Shown: positions 14,666-22,559 of the stretch, piece after piece
Layout: every line of letters begins with the position of its first letter
Position numbering within the stretch: the stretch's first letter is position 1
Virus record (IMG/VR): IMGVR_UViG_3300008113_008492
Location: 1-60,869 of that record
Reading direction: 5' to 3' (one strand)
Length of the DNA: 60,869 nt
Origin: a virus
Notes under the pieces: generated by a model
Databases searched by the model: none
The model's input: the letters and a program-made list of their open reading frames with translations, nothing else
What the model was told of the DNA's origin: nothing
Made by a program: the position numbers and the translations under genes

Positions 14666-15368
14666 TTTATTGGTATTATTCCTGTCTTTATTATGTTTAC
14701 CAGTACTTGGACAAACTATTGGTTCTGTAAAGACAGAAGCATACCAAGCTGATTTTGAAAAGAAACAATCGATTGATGTTGTATCTGATTATGAAGGACC
14801 TAAAATCCCAATTCAATTATTAAGTATTGGAATTACAGATGAGATATTTGCAATGTATCCTGAACTTAAAGACAAACGTGTTGGTTTAGGTTTAACAAAT
14901 ATTGTAGTTGAATTTTTAGAAGAAACTAATCGATTTACATTTACTGAAGATAAAGCCGAGATTAAGAACAGAATGGTAAAACAATTCCAAGCATCTCAAT
15001 CAGGAATCACAGAAAATAAATTAGATGGTAGAGGAAAAATCAAGCTTGCACAATATTTTGTATATGTAGAGGTATACGACTTCTCTGTTTCTGAAGACGA
15101 ACAATTAAAATTGAAAGATGGTGTTAAGCAAACTCAAACTACCCGGTTGGGTCTACAAGTTAAGTTCGTTAACGCTGAAACTGCTGAGTATATCACTGGT
15201 TCAGGCTTAGGCGAGGCAAGTACAGTAAAACAAGGTGCGTTATCTGATTCATTTGATGAGATTAAATTTAATCAATCAACAATTGGAATTACCACTAAAA
15301 AAGCGTTGGAAACAGCAGCTTCTAGGATAGTATCACGTATGATAAAAAAGAATATATTTAAAAATTAA
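14655..15368 (+). CDS. secreted CsgG-like protein
   Basis: 237 residues with signal peptide ending LGQ. The mature part has PIQLLSIGITDEIF, GLTNIVVEFLEETNRFTFTED and ETAEYITGSGLGEAS, and ends in a helix with KKALETAASRIVSRMI. This order resembles CsgG-type lipoproteins that form outer-membrane curli secretion pores, but the lipobox is absent. So it may be a soluble periplasmic relative. The family call is tentative. It overlaps the upstream gene by 11 nt. Confidence 0.55.
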   Translation: MKANLLVLFLSLLCLPVLGQTIGSVKTEAYQADFEKKQSIDVVSDYEGPKIPIQLLSIGITDEIFAMYPELKDKRVGLGLTNIVVEFLEETNRFTFTEDKAEIKNRMVKQFQASQSGITENKLDGRGKIKLAQYFVYVEVYDFSVSEDEQLKLKDGVKQTQTTRLGLQVKFVNAETAEYITGSGLGEASTVKQGALSDSFDEIKFNQSTIGITTKKALETAASRIVSRMIKKNIFKN

Positions 15369-15371
15369 ACT

Positions 15372-15791
15372 ATGAAAAAGTTATTATTGATTGCAATTTT
15401 GTGTTTGTCTGCAGCAGCTGCTAATGCACAAGAATTTTTCGGTTCTGCTACTAATAAAGGTATGGACGGATACTTAACAGGTGGTTATATTAAAAAAGGA
15501 TGGGGTATTTATGCTGGTTTCAAGTATGATGCTGATCCAATGGTATCAACTAAAACAGGTAGTTTAGATAAAACTATGAAATTTGGTGTTATCCGTATGT
15601 TTGCTAGTGAGAAATTGATGTTAGGTATGGGTATTCAACCAGTAGGCAATGTAAATAAGCCAAACGTATGGTTAGGATATGCTCCATTAAAATCTGAAGG
15701 ACTTAAAATTTGGGTTATTGGTAATTTAGTTGGAAATAACTTCACACCAGGCTTAGGTTTAACTTACAAATTGGATAAAATCCAATTCTAA
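15372..15791 (+). CDS. small outer-membrane beta-barrel-like protein
   Basis: 139 residues: signal peptide ending ANAQ, then alternating amphipathic strands (GWGIYAGFKYD, MKFGVIRMFASEKLMLGMGIQP, VWLGYAP) ending in a terminal strand GLGLTYKLDKIQF. A C-terminal Phe is the classic signal for outer-membrane barrel assembly. It starts 3 nt after the CsgG-like gene. It may alter the host surface, for example as a receptor mask; that is speculation. Confidence 0.65.
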   Translation: MKKLLLIAILCLSAAAANAQEFFGSATNKGMDGYLTGGYIKKGWGIYAGFKYDADPMVSTKTGSLDKTMKFGVIRMFASEKLMLGMGIQPVGNVNKPNVWLGYAPLKSEGLKIWVIGNLVGNNFTPGLGLTYKLDKIQF

Positions 15792-15837
15792 GAACAAAGA
15801 GTACAACTGTAATAATTAACTATAAAAACAATAAACG

Positions 15838-16680
15838 ATGCTATTAAAGTTAGGATCTGAGGGTGAAGATGTAAAAAAGCTTCAAGTAAAATTAGGCATA
15901 GAAGCCATTGGTAAATTTGGACCTAAAACAGACGCCGCTGTTAAAGCATGGCAATCAGCTAATGGATTAACAGCTGATGGTATTGTTGGTGCTGGTACTT
16001 GGTCAAAAATGTTTGGTGGTGCTGCTCCAGTAGCTACTGCACCTGCTACCCCTGCGGCTCCAATTGCTAATTCAGGCAATTTAAAATTATCTAATTTAAA
16101 AGGACATATTCCAGATGCAGTAATCGCAATGATTCCTGATACAGCGTCTAAATTTGGTATTAACACACCATTACGTTTAGCTCACTTTTTAGCACAGTGC
16201 GGACACGAATCAGGTGGATTCCGTGCAACTCAAGAAAATTTAAATTATTCGGCTAAAGGATTAATGGGGATATTTAAAAAATATTTTCCAAACGCATCAT
16301 TAGCTGCTCAATATGAACGCAAACCTGCTAAAATTGCTGCTCGTGTCTACGGAGGTAGAATGGGTAATGGTAATGAAGCATCAGGTGAAGGATATAAATT
16401 TCGCGGAAGAGGTTACATACAGTTAACTGGTAAAGAGAACTACACTGCATTCGGTAAGTCCATTGGAGAAGACATTTTGTCTAACCCAGATGTGGTTTCA
16501 TCGAAATACGCCTTACTCTCAGCTGCTTGGTTTTTCTCTAAAAACGGATTACATAAGATGGCTGATAGTGGTGCTTCCGATGCTGTAGTTACTCAAATTA
16601 CAAAACGTGTTAATGGTGGTACAATTGGCCTACCAGATCGTATCAAACACTTTAAAGAGTATTACAAATTACTAGCTTAA
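15838..16680 (+). CDS. endolysin: peptidoglycan-binding domain plus GH19 lysozyme/chitinase
   Basis: 280 residues. Residues 1-60 are a PG_binding_1 domain (LGSEGEDVKKLQVKLG, FGPKTDAAVKAWQ, DGIVGAGTW). An Ala/Pro linker follows, then a GH19 domain from about 85 with CGHESGGF near 120-127 (catalytic Glu) and the substrate loop FRGRGYIQLTG near 190. GH19 phage lysins cut the glycan chains of peptidoglycan. There is no signal peptide, so it needs a holin, consistent with the upstream membrane proteins. A second lysin is at 53370. Confidence 0.92.
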   Translation: MLLKLGSEGEDVKKLQVKLGIEAIGKFGPKTDAAVKAWQSANGLTADGIVGAGTWSKMFGGAAPVATAPATPAAPIANSGNLKLSNLKGHIPDAVIAMIPDTASKFGINTPLRLAHFLAQCGHESGGFRATQENLNYSAKGLMGIFKKYFPNASLAAQYERKPAKIAARVYGGRMGNGNEASGEGYKFRGRGYIQLTGKENYTAFGKSIGEDILSNPDVVSSKYALLSAAWFFSKNGLHKMADSGASDAVVTQITKRVNGGTIGLPDRIKHFKEYYKLLA

Positions 16681-16692
16681 TAGAAAGTAATT

Positions 16693-17001
16693 ATGCTACC
16701 AATAAGAGTAACGTTATATGAAGATAGAGATGTATTAGTAGAATGTGATTATCTATTCAATAAAAGTAAGATTGCAATGCATATAACTTTTGATGAGAAT
16801 ATTTGGTCACATTCCTTTTTTAAAAGAATGATGTATATCTATGATAGTATTCTTAACAATTTTAAAAAAGAAGGATATACTGAAATATACGGAGCACCTT
16901 TAAAGGGTAATCTTAAAGCAAAGAAATTAGCAAAAATGTTTGGATTCAAAGATTGGTTTGAAAACAACGAGTTATATTTAATGAGAATGGAAATAAACTA
17001 A
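16693..17001 (+). CDS. GNAT-like small protein
   Basis: This 102-residue protein ends with a segment resembling the C-terminal half of GNAT acetyltransferases: a beta strand (EIYGAPLK), KAKKLAKMFGFKDW and a final strand LYLMRMEI. The acetyl-CoA loop is not clearly seen. It could be an acetyltransferase-fold phage protein; activity is uncertain. Confidence 0.5.
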   Translation: MLPIRVTLYEDRDVLVECDYLFNKSKIAMHITFDENIWSHSFFKRMMYIYDSILNNFKKEGYTEIYGAPLKGNLKAKKLAKMFGFKDWFENNELYLMRMEIN

Positions 17002-17013
17002 ACTAAAAAAAAT

Positions 17014-17814
17014 ATGGGCGGAGCCGGAAAAGCAATTGAAAACGCATTCGTAGATGCGGGAAATGCAATTAATGATAATGTTATTCAGCCAATTGGTAAT
17101 GCATTTGTAGATGCAGGAAATGCAATTAATGATAACGTAATTCAACCAATTGGAAGTGGTATAAACACTGCAATAGGTAGTGTAGAAGATGCATACAACT
17201 ATTCAGTAGCATTTGCTACCGATAGTGCACACAGAGTAGAAAGTGCAGCTTGTACTATTGCAAGTACTACCGAAGAATTTGCAAAGGTAGGATTTGATGT
17301 AACTCAAAATGAGTTCGTTCAATTATCTAAACAAGCCGAACAACAAATTGTTGCGGGTGTTGAAATAGTGGCAGCAGGTGCAGTAGCTGCATATAATTGG
17401 GCAGATGCAAATGCTTGTACAATTGGAATAACTGCGGCAATCTCTATGGGTTGTGTTGCAGCATTTACTCCAGCTCAACCAGCTGGAGCAGCAACTTCAA
17501 CTACATTATCTTTAATGGCTACGCCGGTTCTTTATACGGCAGATATGGCAGCTAAATCAGTAGCAGCAACAGCAATGGGTTCAATAGTAGCAGATGGGTT
17601 TTTAGCAATACCTGGTGTTGGTGGAAATGTTGATCCACAATTATTAAGAAACGTATGTTCAAATTGTATTTATTATAGTTTGGATTCAGCAGCATTGTGG
17701 GCTACCCCAGCAGGAGTTGGGATTGCAATCGGAGCTGCAGTAGCACCAGTTGTTGCATCTTTAGTATGTACTAGAACTTGTCCTAACGGATTTAGTAAAG
17801 CAATAGGAGCTTAA
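17014..17814 (+). CDS. Ala/Gly-rich hydrophobic protein with N-terminal tandem repeat
   Basis: 266 residues. The first 50 contain two near-identical 19-residue units (NAFVDAGNAIND...). After that come amphipathic helices and three or four hydrophobic, Ala/Gly-rich stretches (about 118-130, 140-160, 165-195, 228-250) with Cys pairs. No signal peptide. Small-residue membrane helices of this sort appear in pore-forming or injected virion proteins, but I cannot assign a family. It is followed closely by an exported protein with a GTG start. Confidence 0.65.
   Translation: MGGAGKAIENAFVDAGNAINDNVIQPIGNAFVDAGNAINDNVIQPIGSGINTAIGSVEDAYNYSVAFATDSAHRVESAACTIASTTEEFAKVGFDVTQNEFVQLSKQAEQQIVAGVEIVAAGAVAAYNWADANACTIGITAAISMGCVAAFTPAQPAGAATSTTLSLMATPVLYTADMAAKSVAATAMGSIVADGFLAIPGVGGNVDPQLLRNVCSNCIYYSLDSAALWATPAGVGIAIGAAVAPVVASLVCTRTCPNGFSKAIGA
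17036..17157 (+). repeat. two tandem ~57-nt units in the coding sequence
   Basis: Two units reading roughly NAFVDAGNAINDNVIQPIG lie head to tail, with mostly synonymous differences (for example GCGGGA versus GCAGGA). This indicates an older duplication under protein-level selection. Confidence 0.75.
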
Positions 17815-17817
17815 TAA

Positions 17818-19347
17818 GTGAAGTATGTACTTGTATTCTTACTTTTAACTGTTTCATTTTTAAGTAAGTCACAAGTACTTACCAACGCATACTTTGACCC
17901 CTGTTCGAAACAAATGGTATTCTATGATGTTCCGATCGGGGGTTCTGTGTTGATTGTATATCGTAGTTCTGCTCGTTCGTTTTCATACGAAGAAGCAGCT
18001 AAAGGTGATGTACAATTATGGGTAAACGAACAAATAAAAGCTTATGTTTGTAAAGCAAACGAAGTAGTTACTCAAACCCAAACACAAACAATATCAAATA
18101 CAATTTCAGCAGTAGTAGCTCAAGCAGCAGCACAAGTTGCTGCTCAAACAGCTGCTCAGACTGCTGCCCAAACAGCAGCACAAACAGCTGCTGCTACTGC
18201 TGCATCAACAGCAGCAAGTACTGCTGCTTCAACTGCTGCTAGTACAGCAGCAAGTACAGCGGCATCAACAGCTTCGTCAACCGCATCTAATACTGCCGCA
18301 GGTGCTGCTGCTAGTACAGCATCAAGTACAGCTTCATCTACCGCATCATCTAGTGCATCTAGTTCAGCATCATCTACAGCGAGTTCAAGCGCATCATCAG
18401 CGGGTAGTTCCGCACCAAGTGGTGGGGCTGCCCCAAGTGGTGGAGGTGGAGGAGGTGGTGGAGGTGGCGGGGGATCCTCGGGTGGTGCTAAAGCCGAAGC
18501 TAAGGCTGAAGCCAAATCTGAAGCCAAATCTGAGGCAAAATCAGAAAGTAAAAGCGAATCTAAATCTGAATCAAAAGAGGAAAGCAAATCAGAATCTAAA
18601 TCCGAAAGTAAGGAAGAAAAGAAAGATGATGCTAAAAGTGAAAGCAAAAAAGAAGAGAAGAAATCAGACAGTAAGAAAGACGAAAAGAAAGCTAAAACAG
18701 TAAACACAACCAATCCATTAGTAGTACAAGGTGATTTAGCAGCAATGCAGAATGCAGATAATTCATTTACTCCTGTATTAGGTATATCAGCATCTAAATC
18801 ATCGTTAATGGGTAATGAATCATGGGGTGCTACTTCGATGATACATTTAAATTTTAAACAATTAGCATTAACAGGTAAATATACTAAAATGTATACTACA
18901 AATGGTGCTATTAGTCACGTTCGAAATTATTCATTAACATATGCAACTACATTTACAGACCATTTAACATTTGGAGGTTACACGTATATTAAATTATTAG
19001 GTAAAAAAGGTGTTACTGGTTATAACGTATCATTAATTGCCGGATTCTTAGGATCAGGAGATCAAATGTATGGTCCTTCATTAACTGGTTTTTATATGAG
19101 ACCATTAGAAACAAAAACTAAAGTTAAATTTACACCTGAAGTGTTTTTACTTTATTCTCCGACATCTTATATTACGAGTGATCCAATAATGAAAGTAAAT
19201 AAAAATTTTAATGTTATGTTAGGTAATTCATTCGATATTCCGTTATCTAAACGTTTCCGAATTAACTTTAATATTAAATCAAACATACCATCTACATTTG
19301 ATAAACCTACATTCTTCTTTACTATAGGTTCTAAATTAAATTTGTAA
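17818..19347 (+). CDS. exported protein: low-complexity stalk plus C-terminal beta-barrel
   Basis: 509 residues starting at GTG 17818, which gives a signal peptide ending SKSQ. After a small N-terminal domain come about 60 residues of AAQT/AAST repeats, then Ala/Ser repeats, a 12-residue Gly run, a long Lys/Glu/Ser tract, and from about residue 300 alternating strands (SMIHLNFKQLALTGKYTKMY, YSLTYATTFTDHLTFGGYTYIKLL) ending TIGSKLNL. The final domain looks like an outer-membrane barrel. So it may be anchored at the surface with a charged stalk. No match to a known phage family comes to mind. Confidence 0.7.
   Translation: MKYVLVFLLLTVSFLSKSQVLTNAYFDPCSKQMVFYDVPIGGSVLIVYRSSARSFSYEEAAKGDVQLWVNEQIKAYVCKANEVVTQTQTQTISNTISAVVAQAAAQVAAQTAAQTAAQTAAQTAAATAASTAASTAASTAASTAASTAASTASSTASNTAAGAAASTASSTASSTASSSASSSASSTASSSASSAGSSAPSGGAAPSGGGGGGGGGGGGSSGGAKAEAKAEAKSEAKSEAKSESKSESKSESKEESKSESKSESKEEKKDDAKSESKKEEKKSDSKKDEKKAKTVNTTNPLVVQGDLAAMQNADNSFTPVLGISASKSSLMGNESWGATSMIHLNFKQLALTGKYTKMYTTNGAISHVRNYSLTYATTFTDHLTFGGYTYIKLLGKKGVTGYNVSLIAGFLGSGDQMYGPSLTGFYMRPLETKTKVKFTPEVFLLYSPTSYITSDPIMKVNKNFNVMLGNSFDIPLSKRFRINFNIKSNIPSTFDKPTFFFTIGSKLNL
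18078..18700 (+). repeat. low-complexity coding repeats
   Basis: GCTGCTCAAACA-like units give way to GCATCAACA/AGTACAGCA units, a GGTGGAGGT run and then GAATCTAAA/GAAAGTAAA units. Opposite-strand and other-frame ORFs here are artefacts of this repetition. Confidence 0.8.
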
Positions 19348-19355
19348 TAAATTAG

Positions 19356-19372
19356 TTTCTTTATTATAATTA
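19356..19372 (+). promoter_or_regulatory. phage promoter-like 17-nt motif
   Basis: Copy TTTCTTTATTATAATTA, ending 5 nt before the ATG at 19378. Confidence 0.55.
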
Positions 19373-19377
19373 GTTAT

Positions 19378-19974
19378 ATGCAGTTTATCTACTCACAACG
19401 AAATGTACTTACCCCCGAAGAATGTTCTAAATTTATAGATGCATTTGAAAAATCTTCACAAAAGAAACCAGGTAGAGTTGTATCTCAAGATAATGAGATG
19501 TCTGCTCATAATAAAACAGAAACTAAAAAATCTACTGATATTAGTTTCACTTCAGATTCATTTAATGAGTGGGATAAAAATGAAATCCAATTATGGGATC
19601 CATTAATGAAAAATTTATTTCCTGCAATACAGGAAGGATTAGAATATTATACAGCACAATTTCAAGCAATTGATGTTCTACCCCCGTTTTCAATACTTCG
19701 ATTTAATTTACAAAAATACGAACCTGGTGAAGGATTTTATACATGGCATTGCGAACGTTCACATGGTCCTACTAGTACCCGTGTATTAGTTTGGATGATC
19801 TATCTAAATGATGTAGAAGATGGTGGAACAGAATTTCTATATCAAGAACATACAGAAAAAGCAGAAGCAGGTAAATTACTAATATGGCCCCCAGATTGGA
19901 CTCATACACACAGGGGGCAAATTAGTTATACTAAAACTAAATATATATTAACAGGTTGGTTTGACTTTATTTAA
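19378..19974 (+). CDS. 2OG-Fe(II) oxygenase (prolyl-hydroxylase-like)
   Basis: 198 residues with the double-stranded beta-helix pattern of 2-oxoglutarate-dependent oxygenases: WHCE (His124, Glu126), WMIYLNDVEDGGTEF, GKLLIWPPDWTHTHRG (distal His176 or His178), then a Lys/Arg segment for 2-oxoglutarate. The metal motif reads HxE...H instead of the commoner HxD...H. Relatives are common in large aquatic phages, with unknown substrates. It has its own promoter motif and is followed by another, so it seems separately transcribed. Confidence 0.88.
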   Translation: MQFIYSQRNVLTPEECSKFIDAFEKSSQKKPGRVVSQDNEMSAHNKTETKKSTDISFTSDSFNEWDKNEIQLWDPLMKNLFPAIQEGLEYYTAQFQAIDVLPPFSILRFNLQKYEPGEGFYTWHCERSHGPTSTRVLVWMIYLNDVEDGGTEFLYQEHTEKAEAGKLLIWPPDWTHTHRGQISYTKTKYILTGWFDFI

Positions 19975-19982
19975 TATTTTTA

Positions 19983-19999
19983 TTTCTCTGCTATATTTA
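19983..19999 (+). promoter_or_regulatory. phage promoter-like motif (weaker copy)
   Basis: TTTCTCTGCTATATTTA keeps the TTTC start and ATTTA end of the motif. It ends 14 nt before the ATG at 20014. Confidence 0.5.
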
Positions 20000-20013
20000 T
20001 ATCAAATAATAAT

Positions 20014-20316
20014 ATGGAAGATCAAGAACAAGAAGAAAACAAAATGGATGTCATCTCAGTTGATGTACCATTATTTATACGTTTACTAGAATTCGCTCGC
20101 GAAGATGCAACTGATGATATGATGCTACACGATGTAGCTGAAAAATTAATCGAAATGTGTGCTGATGGAGATATCATGCAGATGGAACAATACGATGAAA
20201 TTGTTGGTACCAAAGAAGATAAAGCTGCTACTTCAGGAATGAATGCAGTTGAAGATTCAATGGAACCAATGAGTGAAATTGAATATCGTTGGAATAAAAT
20301 TGCAGGTATTAAATAA
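20014..20316 (+). CDS. conserved phage protein of unknown function
   Basis: 100 residues, acidic. The core VDVPLFIRLLEFAREDATDDMMLHDVAEKLIEM is a helical segment I know from small proteins of T4-like and related phages, where function is unassigned. The C-terminal half is probably flexible. It is a monocistronic unit between a promoter motif and a terminator. Confidence 0.75.
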   Translation: MEDQEQEENKMDVISVDVPLFIRLLEFAREDATDDMMLHDVAEKLIEMCADGDIMQMEQYDEIVGTKEDKAATSGMNAVEDSMEPMSEIEYRWNKIAGIK

Positions 20317-20340
20317 TACCAATTAAAATATTAAATAATG

Positions 20341-20365
20341 GAAGGACTTGTCAATCAAGTCTTTC
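20341..20365 (+). terminator. rho-independent terminator fused to promoter
   Basis: GAAGGACTTG-TCAAT-CAAGTCTTTC, a 10-bp stem including one G-T pair. The T-tail at 20362 is the first base block of the next promoter motif. Confidence 0.65.
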
Positions 20366-20378
20366 CTAATTAAATTCA
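20362..20378 (+). promoter_or_regulatory. phage promoter-like 17-nt motif
   Basis: Copy TTTCCTAATTAAATTCA, ending 23 nt before the folE ATG at 20402. Confidence 0.55.
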
Positions 20379-20401
20379 GTTATAAATTTAAACAATAAGT
20401 T

Positions 20402-21112
20402 ATGTGCGAAATTAGCAATTTAGAAATTACCAATTCAGGTAATGCAAATGGTATCTCACTCCATTTACAACAAATCATTGAAACCGAAGGCAAAGAGCGC
20501 TCTCTAACCGTAGAAGAAAAACAAACTATTATCGATAATGCAACTGTTGCATATGGTAATTTCTTAGACGCATTAGGTGTTGATTGGCGTAATGATCCTA
20601 ATTCCTCCAACACTCCAAAACGTGTAGCTAAAGCATACGTTAATGATTTATGGAGAGGTCGTTACGAAGTATTAGGCGATGTTACAGCATTCCCATCAGA
20701 CGGTTATAATGGTATTGTATTAGAACGCGATATTCCAGTAATATCAATGTGTTCTCACCACCACCAAGCAATTTTAGGTAAATGTCATATTGCATATGTA
20801 CCTGGTCCTGAATCAAAGGTAATCGGATTATCAAAATTAAATCGTGTCGTTGAACATTTCTCACGTAGAGGTGCTATCCAAGAACAGTTAACGATGGCTA
20901 TTCATAATGCTATGGATAAATTAATTGAAGGTAATGAAGGTATTATGGTAATGATGCATGCAACTCATAACTGTGTATCATGTCGTGGAGTTAAGCATAT
21001 GGGTGCTAGTATGATGACGTCTGAAGTATCAGGTGTATTTGCTGACCACGCTAAAACAGCTAAACAAGAAGTATTAGAAATGTTAAAATTTAACCTACAA
21101 GCATATATTTAA
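20402..21112 (+). CDS. folE: GTP cyclohydrolase I
   Basis: FolE converts GTP to dihydroneopterin triphosphate, the first step towards preQ0 and folates. 236 residues, with NTPKRVAKAY near 66-75, the zinc site CSHHH near 117-121 plus HNCVSCRG near 190-197, GLSKLNRVVEHFSRRGAIQE, and a typical C-terminal helix. All expected zinc and catalytic residues are present, unlike QueD and QueC in this genome. It lies 17 kb from the other que genes under its own promoter. The MazG-like gene overlaps its stop by a base. Confidence 0.93.
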   Translation: MCEISNLEITNSGNANGISLHLQQIIETEGKERSLTVEEKQTIIDNATVAYGNFLDALGVDWRNDPNSSNTPKRVAKAYVNDLWRGRYEVLGDVTAFPSDGYNGIVLERDIPVISMCSHHHQAILGKCHIAYVPGPESKVIGLSKLNRVVEHFSRRGAIQEQLTMAIHNAMDKLIEGNEGIMVMMHATHNCVSCRGVKHMGASMMTSEVSGVFADHAKTAKQEVLEMLKFNLQAYI

Positions 21113-21648
21113 TGGAAAATTATCAAGACGGAGTTATTGCAAAAATGATCGATAATGATCGATTACACTTCATTACTGAAGTAGAAACATTTAATAAGTT
21201 ATTTGGTAAATTAAACAATAAAATACCTACCATTCCTGAAAAAATGGAACGTGATTTTATCTATAACTTTATTTTAGAGGAATTAGATGAATACAAAGCA
21301 GCAGCTGAAGACGGAGATATCGTAGAAGTACTAGATGCATTCTGTGATATTATGTACGTTTTATCTGCTGGTATTATGGCGTTTGGATTAAAAGATAAAT
21401 TCCTAGCTGCATATAATGAAGTACAGGAATCTAATTTATCTAAATCATGTGCTACAGAGGAAGAAGCTGACGCAACTGCTAAATTCAGAACAGCAGCATC
21501 TGGTCGTCCATGTCATTTCGAAAAACGTGGTGATAAGTATGTAGTATACCGTTCAGAAGATCGCAAAGTACAGAAATCATTATCATATTTTGCTCCTAAT
21601 TTAAAACAATTCTTCACAGAAGACGAATTAAAAAATGCAAAACGATAA
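21112..21648 (+). CDS. MazG-like nucleotide pyrophosphohydrolase
   Basis: 178 residues. EELDEYKAAAEDGDIVEVLDAFCDIMYVL (about 58-86) carries the E-E-x-x-E ... D-x-x-D metal pattern of all-alpha NTP pyrophosphohydrolases. It is followed by FGLKDKFLAAYNEVQESNLSK, typical of the PRA-PH/MazG-like phage form. The extra C-terminal 50 residues are unassigned. Likely role: removing unwanted or alarmone nucleotides. Coupled to folE by overlapping stop and start. Confidence 0.85.
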   Translation: MENYQDGVIAKMIDNDRLHFITEVETFNKLFGKLNNKIPTIPEKMERDFIYNFILEELDEYKAAAEDGDIVEVLDAFCDIMYVLSAGIMAFGLKDKFLAAYNEVQESNLSKSCATEEEADATAKFRTAASGRPCHFEKRGDKYVVYRSEDRKVQKSLSYFAPNLKQFFTEDELKNAKR

Positions 21649-22558
21649 AATATTTGTAAATGTTTCTTCATATAGGGATCCTTTACTTCCTTATACTATA
21701 GAAAACGTACTCCAAAATGCAAAAAATCCTGAAAATTTAGTTTTTGGGGTGTGTTGGCAATATGGGGATGAAGAAATAAAAGAATTACCTTTTGATAAAG
21801 ACCAAGTTAAAATAATTAAAGTACCAGCATCTCAAAGTAAAGGGGCTTGTTGGGCACGTAATTTAGCTTATCAATTATGGGATAATGAAAAATATTTTTG
21901 GTTAATTGATTCTCATATAATAACAATAAAAGATTGGGATGAGAAATTAATTCAAATGTACAATCAAACCGAAAATCCACGCTCTATTTTATCATGTGCA
22001 GCATCTCAATGGAACCCACCTACTGATAAGGTACATTATCATGGTGATCCTGGTAAAATGGCAGTATCAGTAGCAAACCATTTTTATGGAAGTATTTTAC
22101 TTCAAATGTATGAAGTAAGAGAAAATTCAATTAAACCAGAATTAAATTCATTTTTAACAGCTTGTAATTTATTTGGTCATTCACAGTGGATAAAAGAAGT
22201 ACAGTATGACCCTGATTTATTCTTCTTAGGAGAAGAAATAACACTAGCTGTTAGATCTTTTACTCATGGGTGGGATCACTACGCTACTACTGAAAATATG
22301 ATTTATCATAAACATGATAGAGGATATAGAAAAGTATTCAGTGATGACCATTATAATCAAGTAGGCAATTTAATGGATTACAGTTTAAAACGTTTAGAAA
22401 GTATGTTACTAGAAACGAATGAAATCGATATGGGAATATACGGTTTAGGAGACAAACGTACTCTAAAACAATATGAGCAATATGCTGGAGTAAATTTTAA
22501 AGAAAAAATAATAACTGACAGAGCAAAAACTGGTCGTCCTGATTTAAATTATTTATAA
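21635..22558 (+). CDS. glycosyltransferase, GlcNAc-transferase (PF11397-like) family
   Basis: 307 residues. FVNVSSYRDPLLPYTIENVLQNAKNPENLVFGV at the start is the hallmark of the eukaryotic-type UDP-GlcNAc transferase family that acts on Skp1. SKGACWARNLA and LIDSHIITIKDWDEKL (DxH metal motif) near 78-110 and FLGEEITLAVRSFTHGWD near 205 fit too. It would transfer GlcNAc or a similar sugar; the acceptor is unknown. Overlaps the MazG-like gene by 14 nt and starts a four-gene glycosyltransferase operon. Confidence 0.85.
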   Translation: MQNDKIFVNVSSYRDPLLPYTIENVLQNAKNPENLVFGVCWQYGDEEIKELPFDKDQVKIIKVPASQSKGACWARNLAYQLWDNEKYFWLIDSHIITIKDWDEKLIQMYNQTENPRSILSCAASQWNPPTDKVHYHGDPGKMAVSVANHFYGSILLQMYEVRENSIKPELNSFLTACNLFGHSQWIKEVQYDPDLFFLGEEITLAVRSFTHGWDHYATTENMIYHKHDRGYRKVFSDDHYNQVGNLMDYSLKRLESMLLETNEIDMGIYGLGDKRTLKQYEQYAGVNFKEKIITDRAKTGRPDLNYL

Positions 22559-22559
22559 T

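Noticed and set aside
18156-18713. Long minus-strand ORF and a second + strand ORF (18137-18703) inside the 17818 gene
   Set aside because: Both are by-products of the low-complexity repeats of the real gene; no start context, signal or family features.
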